Assembly (NCBI GenBank): GCA_001028025.1
Contig: LDAQ01000093.1
Span: 1-36,156, forward strand
DNA: 36,156 bases
Source: Faecalicatena fissicatena
Lineage (GTDB): Bacteria > Bacillota > Clostridia > Lachnospirales > Lachnospiraceae
Reading direction: 5' to 3'
Both the position numbers and the translations under genes were made by a program. How positions within the stretch are numbered: position 1 is the stretch's first letter; every line of letters starts with the position of its first letter. Positions 16,255-25,044 of this stretch are shown one piece after another. The notes under the pieces are model-generated. The model was not told the origin of the DNA. It saw nothing but the letters and a program-made list of their open reading frames with translations, and made no database searches.

Positions 16255-17616
16255 TTATAACTGATTTACAAGTTCTTTGAATTTATCTCCACGTTCTTCA
16301 TAATTTTTAAACATTCCCCAGCTGGCACATGCCGGTGACAAGAGTACGGCATCACCGGGCCGGGCATATTTTACGCAGGTATCCACGGCCTCCTCAAATG
16401 TATCTGTGAGGATAATGTCCCGGAATCCCAGACGTTCTGCTGTCTCTTTTATCTTTTCTCTCGTTGCACCCAGCAGCACCAGTTTTTTTACTTTGCCGTC
16501 AAATGCCTGAATCCACTCGTCGTAGGAAGATTCTTTGTCGTAGCCGCCCCCGATCAGTAAAGTAGGACGCTTCATTGCCTGAATTCCTTTGATTGCCGCA
16601 TCCGGATTGGTTCCCTTGGAGTCATTGTAGTATGCTACTCCGTCTTTCTCCGCCACGAACTCGATCCGGTGTTCTACACCCTGAAATTCTTTCACAGTCC
16701 TTTGTATGATCTCCATCGGCACTCCGTATGCAGCAGCCATACCTGCCGCCGCCATCACATTTTCATGATTGTGCGTACCCAAAAGCTTCAGCTCATCTAT
16801 ATGGCAGACCTTAACCGGTGTCTCATCCATCCTGCAGATGATATTGCCGTCTTCCATATATATGCCTTTCTCTAGTTTACGCTGGCTGCTGAAATATAGA
16901 ACCTTTGCGTTTACTTTTTCAGCAAATCCTCTTGTCATCTCATCTTCATAATTCAGGACACAGGTATCCTCTTCTGTCTGATTCTCAGCGATATTTAACT
17001 TTGCATCGATGTAAGCCTCCATCGTATGATGCCGGTTGAGATGATCCGGTGAAACATTAAGAATCGCGCTTACTTTCGGGCGGAACGTATGTATACTCTC
17101 CAGCTGAAAGCTGCTCATCTCTGCCACAATCACGGAATCGTCCCTGGTGGCCAGGGCAATACTTGTATAGGGGTTTCCTATGTTCCCCACCACAAAAGTG
17201 CTCTCCCGGTAATTTTTCATAATCTCTCCAAGGAGGGCTGTAGTCGTTGTCTTTCCATTGGTTCCCGTAATCGCAAGCACATCGCCTTTTCCAGTTACAT
17301 AGGCCAGCTCTATCTCCCCCCATACCGGAATATTCTTTTCCCGCATCCGATTCACAATGGGCAGGTCCGTGGGCACGCCCGGGCTCATCACGGTGAGATC
17401 CAGAGTATCCAAAACCTGGTCAGGAAATTCGCCGAGTATAATGTTAAAGCTGCCTTTGATTCCATCCAGAATCTCTTCCTTTATCCGCTCAGCGTCCAGA
17501 GACGTATTGCCATCATAAAGTATAACACCGGCTCCCTTTTCCAGCAAAAGACGGCTTGCAGCCACCCCGCTGATCCCAGAGCCGAATACCAGTACATTTT
17601 TATCTTTCAAATCCAT
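16255..17616 (-). CDS. murD: UDP-N-acetylmuramoyl-L-alanine--D-glutamate ligase
   Basis: 453 residues, the usual MurD length. N-terminal Rossmann-like motif VFGSGISGVAASRLL binds the UDP moiety, SPGVP is at 78-82, the ATP-binding P-loop GTNGKTTTT at 118-126, and MSSFQLESI with SPDHLNRH follow in the central domain; the C-terminal domain has YNDSKGTNPDAAI and GGYDKESSYDEW. It adds D-Glu to UDP-MurNAc-L-Ala in the cytoplasm. Start overlaps closely with the mraY stop (3-nt gap), so mraY, murD and ftsW form one unit. Confidence 0.97.
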   Translation of the reverse strand: MDLKDKNVLVFGSGISGVAASRLLLEKGAGVILYDGNTSLDAERIKEEILDGIKGSFNIILGEFPDQVLDTLDLTVMSPGVPTDLPIVNRMREKNIPVWGEIELAYVTGKGDVLAITGTNGKTTTTALLGEIMKNYRESTFVVGNIGNPYTSIALATRDDSVIVAEMSSFQLESIHTFRPKVSAILNVSPDHLNRHHTMEAYIDAKLNIAENQTEEDTCVLNYEDEMTRGFAEKVNAKVLYFSSQRKLEKGIYMEDGNIICRMDETPVKVCHIDELKLLGTHNHENVMAAAGMAAAYGVPMEIIQRTVKEFQGVEHRIEFVAEKDGVAYYNDSKGTNPDAAIKGIQAMKRPTLLIGGGYDKESSYDEWIQAFDGKVKKLVLLGATREKIKETAERLGFRDIILTDTFEEAVDTCVKYARPGDAVLLSPACASWGMFKNYEERGDKFKELVNQL

Positions 17617-17619
17617 TAC

Positions 17620-18576
17620 TTATACCCCCATTAGCGCTATCAGACAGAGAATCGCCGTCACTATGGAGAATACGGCAACCACCCTCGTCTCAGACCATCC
17701 ACACAGTTCAAAGTGATGATGGATAGGCGCCATTTTAAAGAATCTTTTTCCACCTGTTTTCTTAAAATAAGTGACCTGGATCATGACAGAAGCCACTTCC
17801 ACAAGATAGACCAGACCTACAATGATTACAAACAGTGGCATCTGCATCATATAAGCCGTTCCAATGACAAAGCCTCCCAATGCCAAGGATCCTGTGTCTC
17901 CCATAAACACACTGGCCGGATACACATTAAATAGAAGGAATCCAAGCAGCGCTCCGACTACTGCACAGGTAATCGGCTCAACTCCGCTCTTCGTTCCGAT
18001 TGCCACTACGGTGAAAAATGTTGCAACCAATACCGTCACACTGGACGCCAGTCCGTCCAGGCCGTCTGTAAAATTGGTGCCGTTCACGGTTCCGATCACA
18101 GCGATAAACATAAGCGGAATTGCCAACCAGCCCAGATCCCAGTACTTGCCGCCTGAAAACGGAAGCAGCAGAGTCAGCGGTATCTTTGCGACCTTTATAA
18201 TATAGTAGGCAAAGATTGCAGTGACTACGATCTGGAGCGCCATCTTCTGTTTTGGATACAGCCCGTCAGACCGTTTCATCACTACCTTCAGATAGTCATC
18301 TAAAAATCCGATCAGCCCAAATCCTATCGTTAAAAACAGGATCGGAATAATATTCGGATAATCCTTTACATAAAACAGGGAAGTGATGATCACACTGCCA
18401 AGAATAATGACGCCGCCCATCGTCGGGGTCCCTGATTTTTTCAAATGGGACTGTACGCCGTCCGTTCTCTCGGTCTGTCCCATCTTCAGTTTTCTAAGAA
18501 ACGGTATTACCACTGGTCCCATCAGTAAACTCAATACAAATGAAATCAATACCGGAATCACTAAATGATAACTCAT
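17620..18576 (-). CDS. mraY: Phospho-N-acetylmuramoyl-pentapeptide transferase
   Basis: 318 residues, ten membrane helices. Conserved catalytic features are the LDDYLKV aspartates, NFTDGLDGLASS, VFMGDTGSLALGG and the C-terminal MAPIHHHFEL. MraY links UDP-MurNAc-pentapeptide to undecaprenyl phosphate, making lipid I. Upstream GTG in frame at 18582 is possible, but ATG at 18576 has the AGAGGTG site at a better distance. It is 165 nt downstream of the second PBP gene and 3 nt upstream of murD. murE and murF, normally next to it, are not in the cluster. Confidence 0.97.
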   Translation of the reverse strand: MSYHLVIPVLISFVLSLLMGPVVIPFLRKLKMGQTERTDGVQSHLKKSGTPTMGGVIILGSVIITSLFYVKDYPNIIPILFLTIGFGLIGFLDDYLKVVMKRSDGLYPKQKMALQIVVTAIFAYYIIKVAKIPLTLLLPFSGGKYWDLGWLAIPLMFIAVIGTVNGTNFTDGLDGLASSVTVLVATFFTVVAIGTKSGVEPITCAVVGALLGFLLFNVYPASVFMGDTGSLALGGFVIGTAYMMQMPLFVIIVGLVYLVEVASVMIQVTYFKKTGGKRFFKMAPIHHHFELCGWSETRVVAVFSIVTAILCLIALMGV

Positions 18577-18741
18577 ACACACACCTCTTCATCTCTTTTG
18601 TTAGCGGAAATCTGCTCCATATCTTGCCATTTCATGCTCTCCCGTCCAATAGCAGAACACCTCATTCAGTATACCTCATTAACTGCTGTTTTTCAACCAC
18701 AACTCTCTCCTCTGCCCGGATATCAGGCCCGCAGCTTAAGT

Positions 18742-20523
18742 TTAATCTGCCATGTCTTCTTCCCCTGAACTTTCCTCTTTTGTTTCATCCTGTGGGGTCT
18801 CCATTTTATCTATTCCCAGGTAAGGAAGAACATTGTCATATATGCTGCGCACTACCGGTGCGGCAATTGTCCCCCCATAGTACACACCCTGTGGATTGTT
18901 GATCAGTACCATACAAAGCACCTGCGGATTTTCTGCCGGTGCAAATCCCAGAAATGATGAAATGTATTTATTTGCACTTCTGGGCAATGTCTGTGATGTT
19001 GCGGTTTTTCCGCCTATTGTATATCCTTCAATATAAGCATTTTTCCCCGAACCTTCCGACACAACGCTTTCCAGAAGCATTCTCATGGTTGCTGAGGTCT
19101 CTTCAGACACGATCCCCTTCTTTTCTTTATACTTTAATGTTTCAATCTCGTTTCCGTCCTTATCCAGTACTGCCATCCCCAGATGTGGAGTTACCCGCCG
19201 TCCACCATTTACCAGTGAGCTGACCGTAGTTGCCAGCTGTATCGGGGTGACCTGGAATGACTGTCCGAATGAGATTGTAGCCAGCTCTACGGTGCCGATA
19301 TCCTCCTTTTTATGCATGATAGTTCCCGCTTCTCCGGGCAGGTCGACATTTGTCAGGCTAAGCAGACCAAACTGTTTAAAGTAATCATAAAATTTGTCAG
19401 GGCCCAGCCTGAGCCCGATATCAATAAATACAGGGTTGCATGAATTCTGGATCCCCTGTACAAAAGTCTCGGATCCATGGCCACCCACCTTATGACAGCG
19501 GATTTTACGGTCTTCCACGACTCTGTATCCAGGGCATGAAAAGGTATCATTCAGGCTGACAACACCTTCTTCAAGGCATGCTGAGGCCGTTATAATCTTA
19601 AATACAGATCCTGGTTCATATGTGTCATTGATGCATCCGTTTCTCCACATCCGGTTCAGCTGTTCCTGTTTCTCTTCGTCCGTCAACGTGTCCATATCTG
19701 TTTCTGTATTTAGTATATACGGCTCGTTCAGATTAAATTCCGGAACATTGACCATTGCCAGTATTTCTCCATTTTGGGGATTCATCATCAGGACAGATAC
19801 GCTGTCTGCCTGCTTTTCTTCCATCACCTTCAGAGCTGCCTGCTCACAGTATGACTGAATATTGTAATCCAGGCTTATCTGCAGCGTATTGCCGGCCACA
19901 GGTTCAATCCTGTCCTCCGCGATTCCTTCCAGCTCAATTCCTCTCGCATCCGTCACGGTCAGAATCGTCCCGTTAATTCCTTTCAGATGTTCTTCATATT
20001 TTACTTCCAGACCGATGATTCCCTGATTATCCCCGCCCGTAAATCCAAGTACCTTTGATGCAATCTGATCATAAGGATAATAACGTTTAAAATCCTCATC
20101 CACCTTCACTCCGGCCAGATTGTAATTGCGGATTCGGTCCCCTACTTCTTTTGCTACATTTGTCTTTACTTTTTCCATAGAAGACACTTTTTCTACACGT
20201 TTTCGCACAGTCTCTTCATCCAGTTCCAGCTCCTTCATCAACGTCTGGATCACAAGCTCCGGATCTTTAATCTGATTGTGTATCACGGAAATCGTGCAGA
20301 CTGTCTTATTCGTTGCAAGCACTGTCCCATTCCTGTCCACAATTTCCCCTCTGGCCGCTTTTATCTCCCTCTCCCGCTCATGAAGAGATTCTGCTTTTTT
20401 CTGGTAATATTCGGCATCGAACACCATCAGGTATACAAGGCGGCCGATCAGTGCCAGCAGAATGACGGATGCGCAACAGAATACGACGAGTATCTTCCTT
20501 TTATTATATGTTTTGTTCTTCAT
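18742..20523 (-). CDS. Class B penicillin-binding protein (FtsI/SpoVD type) with KTA motif
   Basis: 593 residues with one N-terminal membrane helix (ILVVFCCASVILLALIGRLV), a dimerisation domain (AARGEIVDRNGTVLATN), and a transpeptidase domain with EPGSVFK (Ser306, Lys309) and SCN (Ser361, Asn363). The third motif is GGKTATSQT with Lys506-Thr507-Ala508, where the family usually has KTG. The C-terminal tail is acidic and there are no PASTA domains. It crosslinks septal or cortex peptidoglycan. The second of two tandem FtsI-type genes, it begins 65 nt past the first behind a strong hairpin. One is probably FtsI and the other SpoVD, but which is which is not certain. Confidence 0.93.
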   Translation of the reverse strand: MKNKTYNKRKILVVFCCASVILLALIGRLVYLMVFDAEYYQKKAESLHEREREIKAARGEIVDRNGTVLATNKTVCTISVIHNQIKDPELVIQTLMKELELDEETVRKRVEKVSSMEKVKTNVAKEVGDRIRNYNLAGVKVDEDFKRYYPYDQIASKVLGFTGGDNQGIIGLEVKYEEHLKGINGTILTVTDARGIELEGIAEDRIEPVAGNTLQISLDYNIQSYCEQAALKVMEEKQADSVSVLMMNPQNGEILAMVNVPEFNLNEPYILNTETDMDTLTDEEKQEQLNRMWRNGCINDTYEPGSVFKIITASACLEEGVVSLNDTFSCPGYRVVEDRKIRCHKVGGHGSETFVQGIQNSCNPVFIDIGLRLGPDKFYDYFKQFGLLSLTNVDLPGEAGTIMHKKEDIGTVELATISFGQSFQVTPIQLATTVSSLVNGGRRVTPHLGMAVLDKDGNEIETLKYKEKKGIVSEETSATMRMLLESVVSEGSGKNAYIEGYTIGGKTATSQTLPRSANKYISSFLGFAPAENPQVLCMVLINNPQGVYYGGTIAAPVVRSIYDNVLPYLGIDKMETPQDETKEESSGEEDMAD

Positions 20524-20529
20524 AAATAA

Positions 20530-20581
20530 ATAACCTTACAAAAGATATTTTTATAACATATTACATCTTTTGTAAGGTTAT
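20530..20581 (-). promoter_or_regulatory. Strong hairpin that can hide the ribosome-binding site of the second PBP gene
   Basis: Read on the minus strand, ATAACCTTACAAAAGAT (20581-20565) pairs perfectly with ATCTTTTGTAAGGTTAT (20546-20530), a 17-bp stem with an 18-nt loop. The only Shine-Dalgarno-like stretch (AAGG) is in the 3' arm, and the ATG follows 6 nt beyond the stem. No U-tract follows, so it is a poor terminator. It could limit translation or process the mRNA between the two PBP genes. Confidence 0.75.
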
Positions 20582-20588
20582 GCGTATT

Positions 20589-22610
20589 CTATTCTGTTGG
20601 CTGCCCTGCCGCCCAATCATCCAGATCCGGATTATAGTTTTCATCTATATAAGATCCGTCTGTATTATCATAGGTATCTTCATAGGAAGAATCAAAATTT
20701 TCGAAATCCGTCTGCTGCGGCTCTGTACCGTTCTGAACAGTTCCTTCTGTAGCTGCTGTATAGCCTTCCATTGTTGTAATATTCAAATATGGAAAAGCCT
20801 GTGCCATGATTTTATTTGAAAGTTCCAAAACGTAGCTGCTGGTTGACTGATCCGGCACATTAGGCTCGTCAATCACCACATACACGACTACTTCCGGATT
20901 CTCCTGAGGCGCATATCCTATGAAGGAGAGCAGATATTTTCCTTCATCACGAGGAAGTTTTTCAGCCGTACCGGTCTTTCCTCCAATATCATATCCTTCC
21001 ACTGCCGCTCCCTGCCCCGTTCCTGAGGTCATAACGGCCTTCATATACTGTTTGACAGTTGTTGATGTTTCAGAAGATACTGTCTTGCGGAGAAGTACCG
21101 GATCTTTCGTCTCAATAACTTTTCCGCTTTCATCCTGTATCTGCCTTACCACATGAGGCTCATAATAATATCCGCCGTTTACCAGAGAGGAAAACGCGGC
21201 CGCCAACTGCGTCATTGTCACATTAAATCCCTGTCCGAATGAGTTTGTCGCAAGGTCTGTGATCCCCATTGTCTCTTCCGTATATACAAGTGGTGAAGTA
21301 GAAGCCTCGCCGGGAAGGTCAATCCCCGTATACTCACCAAATCCAAAAATATGCTGATACCTGGTAAAATCCTTCACTCCGATGGACTCAGCCATCTCCA
21401 TCAGTGCTACATTACAGGAGTTTGCTACTGCCTGTTCCACGGTTTCTGTTCCATGACCCGTCCGGAGGTGACAGTGGATATCATAATCTCCCACATGCAG
21501 ATAACCTCCGCAGACGTAAGTTTCGTCTCCTTTTAATGCTCCTGTTTCCAACCCTGCCGCTACTGTGAACGGCTTTGCCGTGGACCCCGGTTCAAACGCA
21601 TCACTGACGCAGAAATTCCTCCACAGTGCATTCATCGCTTCGAGCTGCTCATCGTCCGACATTTCCTTCAGTTGTTCCTCAGAATATATACCCGATAATT
21701 CCCTTGGATTATTCAGGTCAAAATTCGGATAAGACGCCTCGGCCAGAATCTCGCCTGTATTTGGGTTCATGATAATGACTGCTGTATTTTTACTTCCAGG
21801 TTCACCGGCCCTCTCCTGTCCGGCATGTGCGTCATTGAACTCTTTGATGCACTGTTCCACTATACTCTGCAGGGTGACATCTATGGTGGATACCACCGTG
21901 CTGCCGTTCTTAGCCGCCTTCACCGTTCGTTCTACGGTAGATTTGCTGTCAAAATAACCATATTCACGGCCATCGGTTCCATTCAGTATTGCATTATATG
22001 CACTCTCAATCCCGATCGCGCCCTGATTACCGGATACTGTAAAACCAACTACATCACTGGCCAGCGAATTATATGGATATGACCTGTGGTAATCGTCTTC
22101 CAGCCAGATCCCCTTGACATTCGGATATTTTTTTGTATCTTCCTCGATCGCCTGGAATTCTTTTGCCTTTTCGTAGGATACTCCCTTTGTCAGTATTTCA
22201 TACCTGCTTTCCGGTTTTTCCTTTATCAGAGTACGTATATCGGATTCCTTGATGCCAAAACAGTCTTCCAGCACTTTAATGGTGGGTTCTATGTAATCAT
22301 CGTCTGATATCATCACATTCACATCCAGTATAACGTTGTATACTCTTTCACTGGTGGCTATTTTAGTGCCATTGCGGTCCACGATATCTCCGCGCTTATA
22401 AGGGATCACCCTGCTGTCATATTCCTGCTGGTCAAGTACGATCTTTGTGTACTTATTTCCCTTTGAAGCATTAATATAAGTAATTCTTCCTACAAGAACA
22501 ATAAAAGCCAGTATGATTGCCATAAACAGCATTACCAGCTTTTTTTGCATCCTCTTCGGAAATTTTTTAGTTAAAAATTGAAATCTGTTTTTTCTTTTAC
22601 GTTTTGCCAT
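20589..22610 (-). CDS. Class B penicillin-binding protein (FtsI type)
   Basis: 673 residues: basic N-terminus (MAKRKRKNRFQF), one membrane helix (LVMLFMAIILAFIVLVGRIT), pedestal domain with YKRGDIVDRNGTKIATS, and a transpeptidase domain with all three motifs intact: STAK (Ser343, Lys346), SCN (Ser398-Asn400) and KTGTAEK (Lys545). A disordered Asp/Gln/Glu-rich tail closes the protein; no PASTA domain. It crosslinks septal peptidoglycan with FtsW. It follows ftsL directly (11 nt), as ftsI does in the standard dcw order, and is the first of two tandem paralogues. Confidence 0.95.
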   Translation of the reverse strand: MAKRKRKNRFQFLTKKFPKRMQKKLVMLFMAIILAFIVLVGRITYINASKGNKYTKIVLDQQEYDSRVIPYKRGDIVDRNGTKIATSERVYNVILDVNVMISDDDYIEPTIKVLEDCFGIKESDIRTLIKEKPESRYEILTKGVSYEKAKEFQAIEEDTKKYPNVKGIWLEDDYHRSYPYNSLASDVVGFTVSGNQGAIGIESAYNAILNGTDGREYGYFDSKSTVERTVKAAKNGSTVVSTIDVTLQSIVEQCIKEFNDAHAGQERAGEPGSKNTAVIIMNPNTGEILAEASYPNFDLNNPRELSGIYSEEQLKEMSDDEQLEAMNALWRNFCVSDAFEPGSTAKPFTVAAGLETGALKGDETYVCGGYLHVGDYDIHCHLRTGHGTETVEQAVANSCNVALMEMAESIGVKDFTRYQHIFGFGEYTGIDLPGEASTSPLVYTEETMGITDLATNSFGQGFNVTMTQLAAAFSSLVNGGYYYEPHVVRQIQDESGKVIETKDPVLLRKTVSSETSTTVKQYMKAVMTSGTGQGAAVEGYDIGGKTGTAEKLPRDEGKYLLSFIGYAPQENPEVVVYVVIDEPNVPDQSTSSYVLELSNKIMAQAFPYLNITTMEGYTAATEGTVQNGTEPQQTDFENFDSSYEDTYDNTDGSYIDENYNPDLDDWAAGQPTE

Positions 22611-22621
22611 ATTTGTTGTCC

Positions 22622-23164
22622 TTAATCTGATACATCTCTGGACTTCGCCAGAACGCCGTCAGATGGTATGTCATTGTACTGCTTTACATAATCACTTGTA
22701 GGGCTTTCATACTCCACTACATTACCCTGAGCCGCATACACCATTCCCATCTCATTCATGGCTTTGCTGCGTATCTCTTCCAGATTCACTAAGTCAGTTG
22801 CTGCATTATACGCTGTATCATTTTCTTCTGTCAGATCTGCAAGGTCTTCCTGCAGCGCTGAAATGTTTTCTGACCTGCTTACAATGTCTGACTGCAGTTT
22901 CAGATATGCAACACATATTAAAACTGCACAGACTGCTGCTGCTACCAGAAATACCGCATAAGCGGGGCTCATATTCATGGCCCTTTTCCGGTTTTTGCGT
23001 ACCTGGCGGCTTGTCCTTTCCGGACGCTGCGGCCGCTCCTGGGGCACTCTCTTTGGCAGAACTTCCGGCTGGCGTACTGTATTACCATAAACATATGCCT
23101 GTCTACGGCTGCTATTCATGCTGTCTGATCTTCTGTATGCGGTAGCTTGTCTTCTTGCAGCCAT
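22622..23164 (-). CDS. ftsL: FtsL/DivIC-like cell division protein
   Basis: 180 residues. A long basic, Arg- and Gln-rich cytoplasmic head (residues 1-70; RPQRPERTSRQVRKNRKRAM) precedes one membrane helix (MSPAYAVFLVAAAVCAVLIC, about 68-90) and a coiled coil (LKLQSDIVSRSENISALQED) with heptad leucines. Topology and the position between rsmH and the PBP genes identify it as FtsL, which forms a trimer with DivIC and DivIB. Sequence conservation of FtsL is low, so the name rests mainly on synteny. The cytoplasmic head is longer than in B. subtilis FtsL. Confidence 0.85.
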   Translation of the reverse strand: MAARRQATAYRRSDSMNSSRRQAYVYGNTVRQPEVLPKRVPQERPQRPERTSRQVRKNRKRAMNMSPAYAVFLVAAAVCAVLICVAYLKLQSDIVSRSENISALQEDLADLTEENDTAYNAATDLVNLEEIRSKAMNEMGMVYAAQGNVVEYESPTSDYVKQYNDIPSDGVLAKSRDVSD

Positions 23165-23191
23165 TTTGTCTGCCCCTTTCCTGATACTGTT

Positions 23192-23217
23192 CCGTCAGGC
23201 TCTCCCCTTCCTGACGG
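23192..23217 (-). promoter_or_regulatory. Hairpin in the rsmH-ftsL gap
   Basis: A perfect 8-bp stem CCGTCAGG / CCTGACGG with a 10-nt loop lies about 28 nt upstream of the ftsL start. No U-tract follows. It may be an RNA processing or attenuation point within the dcw operon. Confidence 0.5.
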
Positions 23218-23313
23218 AGCTCTATTTGCTATACTCCTAAAAAATTCGGCCTCCTCATATTCGGAAGCGTCCTCCTCATCAGGCTCCCTACTTCCCGATG
23301 GGATAAATACTGC

Positions 23314-24249
23314 TTAACACCGTTCAAAAATCCTTAACTTAGCACTCTTGGAACGGCTGTTTTCTTCCAGTTCTTCCTCACTCGGCAGAATTGGTTTTCT
23401 TGTGATTACTTTTCCTTTTGATACATTTCCACAGACACATACCGGGAAATGACTCGGACAGGTACATGGATTCTCATTCTTTCTGAATGCGCTCTTGACA
23501 ATCCGGTCTTCCAGTGAATGAAAGGTTATAATACAGATCCTTCCGCCCGGCTTAAGCAGCTCAATCATGTCGTCCAATGTCTCCCTCAGAACGTCCAGTT
23601 CACGGTTCAGTTCGATCCGGATTGCCTGATACGTTCTCTTGGACGGATGTCCCGAAGTCTTCTGAATCTTCATCGGGATCGCCTTCCTGATAATCTCATT
23701 CAGCTGTCCTGTTGTTTCGATCGGGCCCTTTCCGCGTGCGATTACGATATGCTTTGCAATGTTTTTTGCAAACCTGTCTTCCCCGTAATCCCGAATCACG
23801 CGATAAAGGTCCGATTCGCTGTAGTCATTGACAATATCCTTTGCTGTCATCATCTGCCTCTGATCCATCCTCATGTCCAAAGGTGCATCCGTACGATAGG
23901 AAAATCCACGTTCTGCCGTATCCAATTGATAAGATGATACGCCCAGATCCAGGACAATTCCATCGACTTTGTCAATGCCTATCTCGTGGAGCCTCGGCTT
24001 CATATCACAATAATTGCTCCTGATTATTGTAACTCTCTCCCCGAAGTCGAGTAATCGGGCGCTGGCCGCTTCAATCGCCGCCGCGTCCTGGTCTATTCCT
24101 ATAAAACTCCCCTTGCTGCTTAATTTGCTGCACACTTCGAAAGCATGTCCGCCTCCGCCGAGTGTAGCGTCAACGTAAATCCCGTCCGGCTTTACCGCCA
24201 GACCGTCTACAGTTTCTTCAAGTAAAACTGATGTGTGCCTGAATGCCAT
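23314..24249 (-). CDS. rsmH: 16S rRNA m4C1402 methyltransferase
   Basis: 311 residues from the ATG at 24249, where GGAGG lies 5 nt upstream; an in-frame ATG at 24261 is the overlapping alternative and lacks spacing. The SAM-binding motif DATLGGGGHAFEVCSK is at about residues 27-42, followed by VDGIVLDLGVSSYQLDTAER and RMDQ. The insertion domain and C-terminal CPSHFPVC fit RsmH (MraW). It methylates N4 of C1402 in 16S rRNA in the ribosomal P site. The stop of mraZ lies 36 nt upstream, and the two are cotranscribed. Confidence 0.97.
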   Translation of the reverse strand: MAFRHTSVLLEETVDGLAVKPDGIYVDATLGGGGHAFEVCSKLSSKGSFIGIDQDAAAIEAASARLLDFGERVTIIRSNYCDMKPRLHEIGIDKVDGIVLDLGVSSYQLDTAERGFSYRTDAPLDMRMDQRQMMTAKDIVNDYSESDLYRVIRDYGEDRFAKNIAKHIVIARGKGPIETTGQLNEIIRKAIPMKIQKTSGHPSKRTYQAIRIELNRELDVLRETLDDMIELLKPGGRICIITFHSLEDRIVKSAFRKNENPCTCPSHFPVCVCGNVSKGKVITRKPILPSEEELEENSRSKSAKLRIFERC

Positions 24250-24285
24250 AAATTCCTCCATTTGTTATCAAAGCCGCCATCACTT

Positions 24286-24723
24286 TTAGATTCTGATCCC
24301 GATTGCTTCCATTCTTTCTGCAATCGCATCCAGATCTTCTTCGCTGACCATGCTCCGTTCTTCCCAAAGTGCCTTATCCCAGATTTCAACGCGGTCCTGA
24401 ACTCCCACGAGGACAACATCTTTTTCCAGACCGGCTGCTTTTCTGAGTGTGGGCGGTACAAGTACTCTCCCCTGCTTATCAAAGCTGCCTTCTGATGCAC
24501 TTCCGAAGAAATAACGCTTGAATACTCTGGCATCTTTATTCATGCGTGGTAAGGTTTCCAGTTCGGCAACAAAATTGTTCCATTCGTCCATGGAGTAGAC
24601 AAAAAGACAGCCCTCCAAGCCATTACAAATTACAAAACTATCTCCCAAATCGTCTCGTAATCTGGCTGGGATGATTAGTCGGCCTTTTTCATCAATTGTA
24701 TGATTAAACTCTCCTAATAACAT
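24286..24723 (-). CDS. mraZ: Transcriptional regulator MraZ
   Basis: 145 residues, two tandem SpoVT-AbrB-like beta domains each with the DKGRL/DKQGR signature: DEKGRLIIPARLR at residues 11-23 and FDKQGRVLVPPTLRKAAGL near 80-98. MraZ forms a ring that binds GTGG-type direct repeats in its own promoter and represses the dcw operon. It is the first gene of the cluster, and such repeats occur in the right place upstream. Translation starts at ATG (MLLGEFNHTID). Confidence 0.97.
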   Translation of the reverse strand: MLLGEFNHTIDEKGRLIIPARLRDDLGDSFVICNGLEGCLFVYSMDEWNNFVAELETLPRMNKDARVFKRYFFGSASEGSFDKQGRVLVPPTLRKAAGLEKDVVLVGVQDRVEIWDKALWEERSMVSEEDLDAIAERMEAIGIRI

Positions 24724-24762
24724 CCGGAACCCCTTCTGCTAAGTGGGCCTCCACATTCCTCC

Positions 24763-24796
24763 CCACTTTGTGCCACTCTCTACCACTTCCTACCAC
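24763..24796 (-). promoter_or_regulatory. MraZ operator: four GTGG boxes at exact 10-bp spacing
   Basis: On the minus strand GTGG occurs with starts spaced by exactly 10 bp (plus-strand CCAC at 24763, 24773, 24783, 24793): AAGTGGTAGG, AAGTGGTAGA, GAGTGGCACA, AAGTGGGGAG. A fifth, ATGTGGAG, is 12 bp further on. This matches known MraZ binding sites, which are repeated TGGG/GTGG boxes spaced one helical turn apart, downstream of the promoter. Confidence 0.85.
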
Positions 24797-24804
24797 TTGT
24801 CACC

Positions 24805-24833
24805 ATTGTAAACCACAAATCCCCCATTTTCAA
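24805..24833 (-). promoter_or_regulatory. Sigma-A-type promoter of mraZ (dcw operon)
   Basis: Minus strand -35 TTGAAA (24828-24833), 17-bp spacer, -10 TACAAT (24805-24810). It lies directly upstream of the four-box operator and about 95 nt from the mraZ start codon. Confidence 0.75.
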
Positions 24834-24884
24834 GTCCTTTTTTCAAAAAATTTCTTGGGAGGGGAAGTGGAGAGGAGGGGGTCC

Positions 24885-25044
24885 GCCGTGAAAAGCGGGC
24901 CTGTGGGGGCTTGGGGCGGTATGCGGGGGTAAGCCGGACTAAAAGAAAAAAGACGGAAAACCAGGACAACCTTGACACAGAGTCCAAAATCTGATGATTT
25001 TGCACTCAGGGTCAAGGAAAAACTGTGATTTGTGATCACAGTTT
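24885..25044. repeat. Structured palindrome copy B, left half (split by an IS)
   Basis: The left arm (24885-24969) reappears as reverse complement at 26643-26728. Hairpin H2 follows (24970-25017; CCTTGAC / GTCAAGG outer stem, CAAAATC / GATTTTG inner stem, 4-nt loop), then H1 (25020-25044; AAACTGTGAT / ATCACAGTTT). Removing the IS and one copy of the duplicated H1 gives about 246 bp. The order H2-H1 is opposite to copies A and C, so B is inverted relative to them. Confidence 0.88.
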
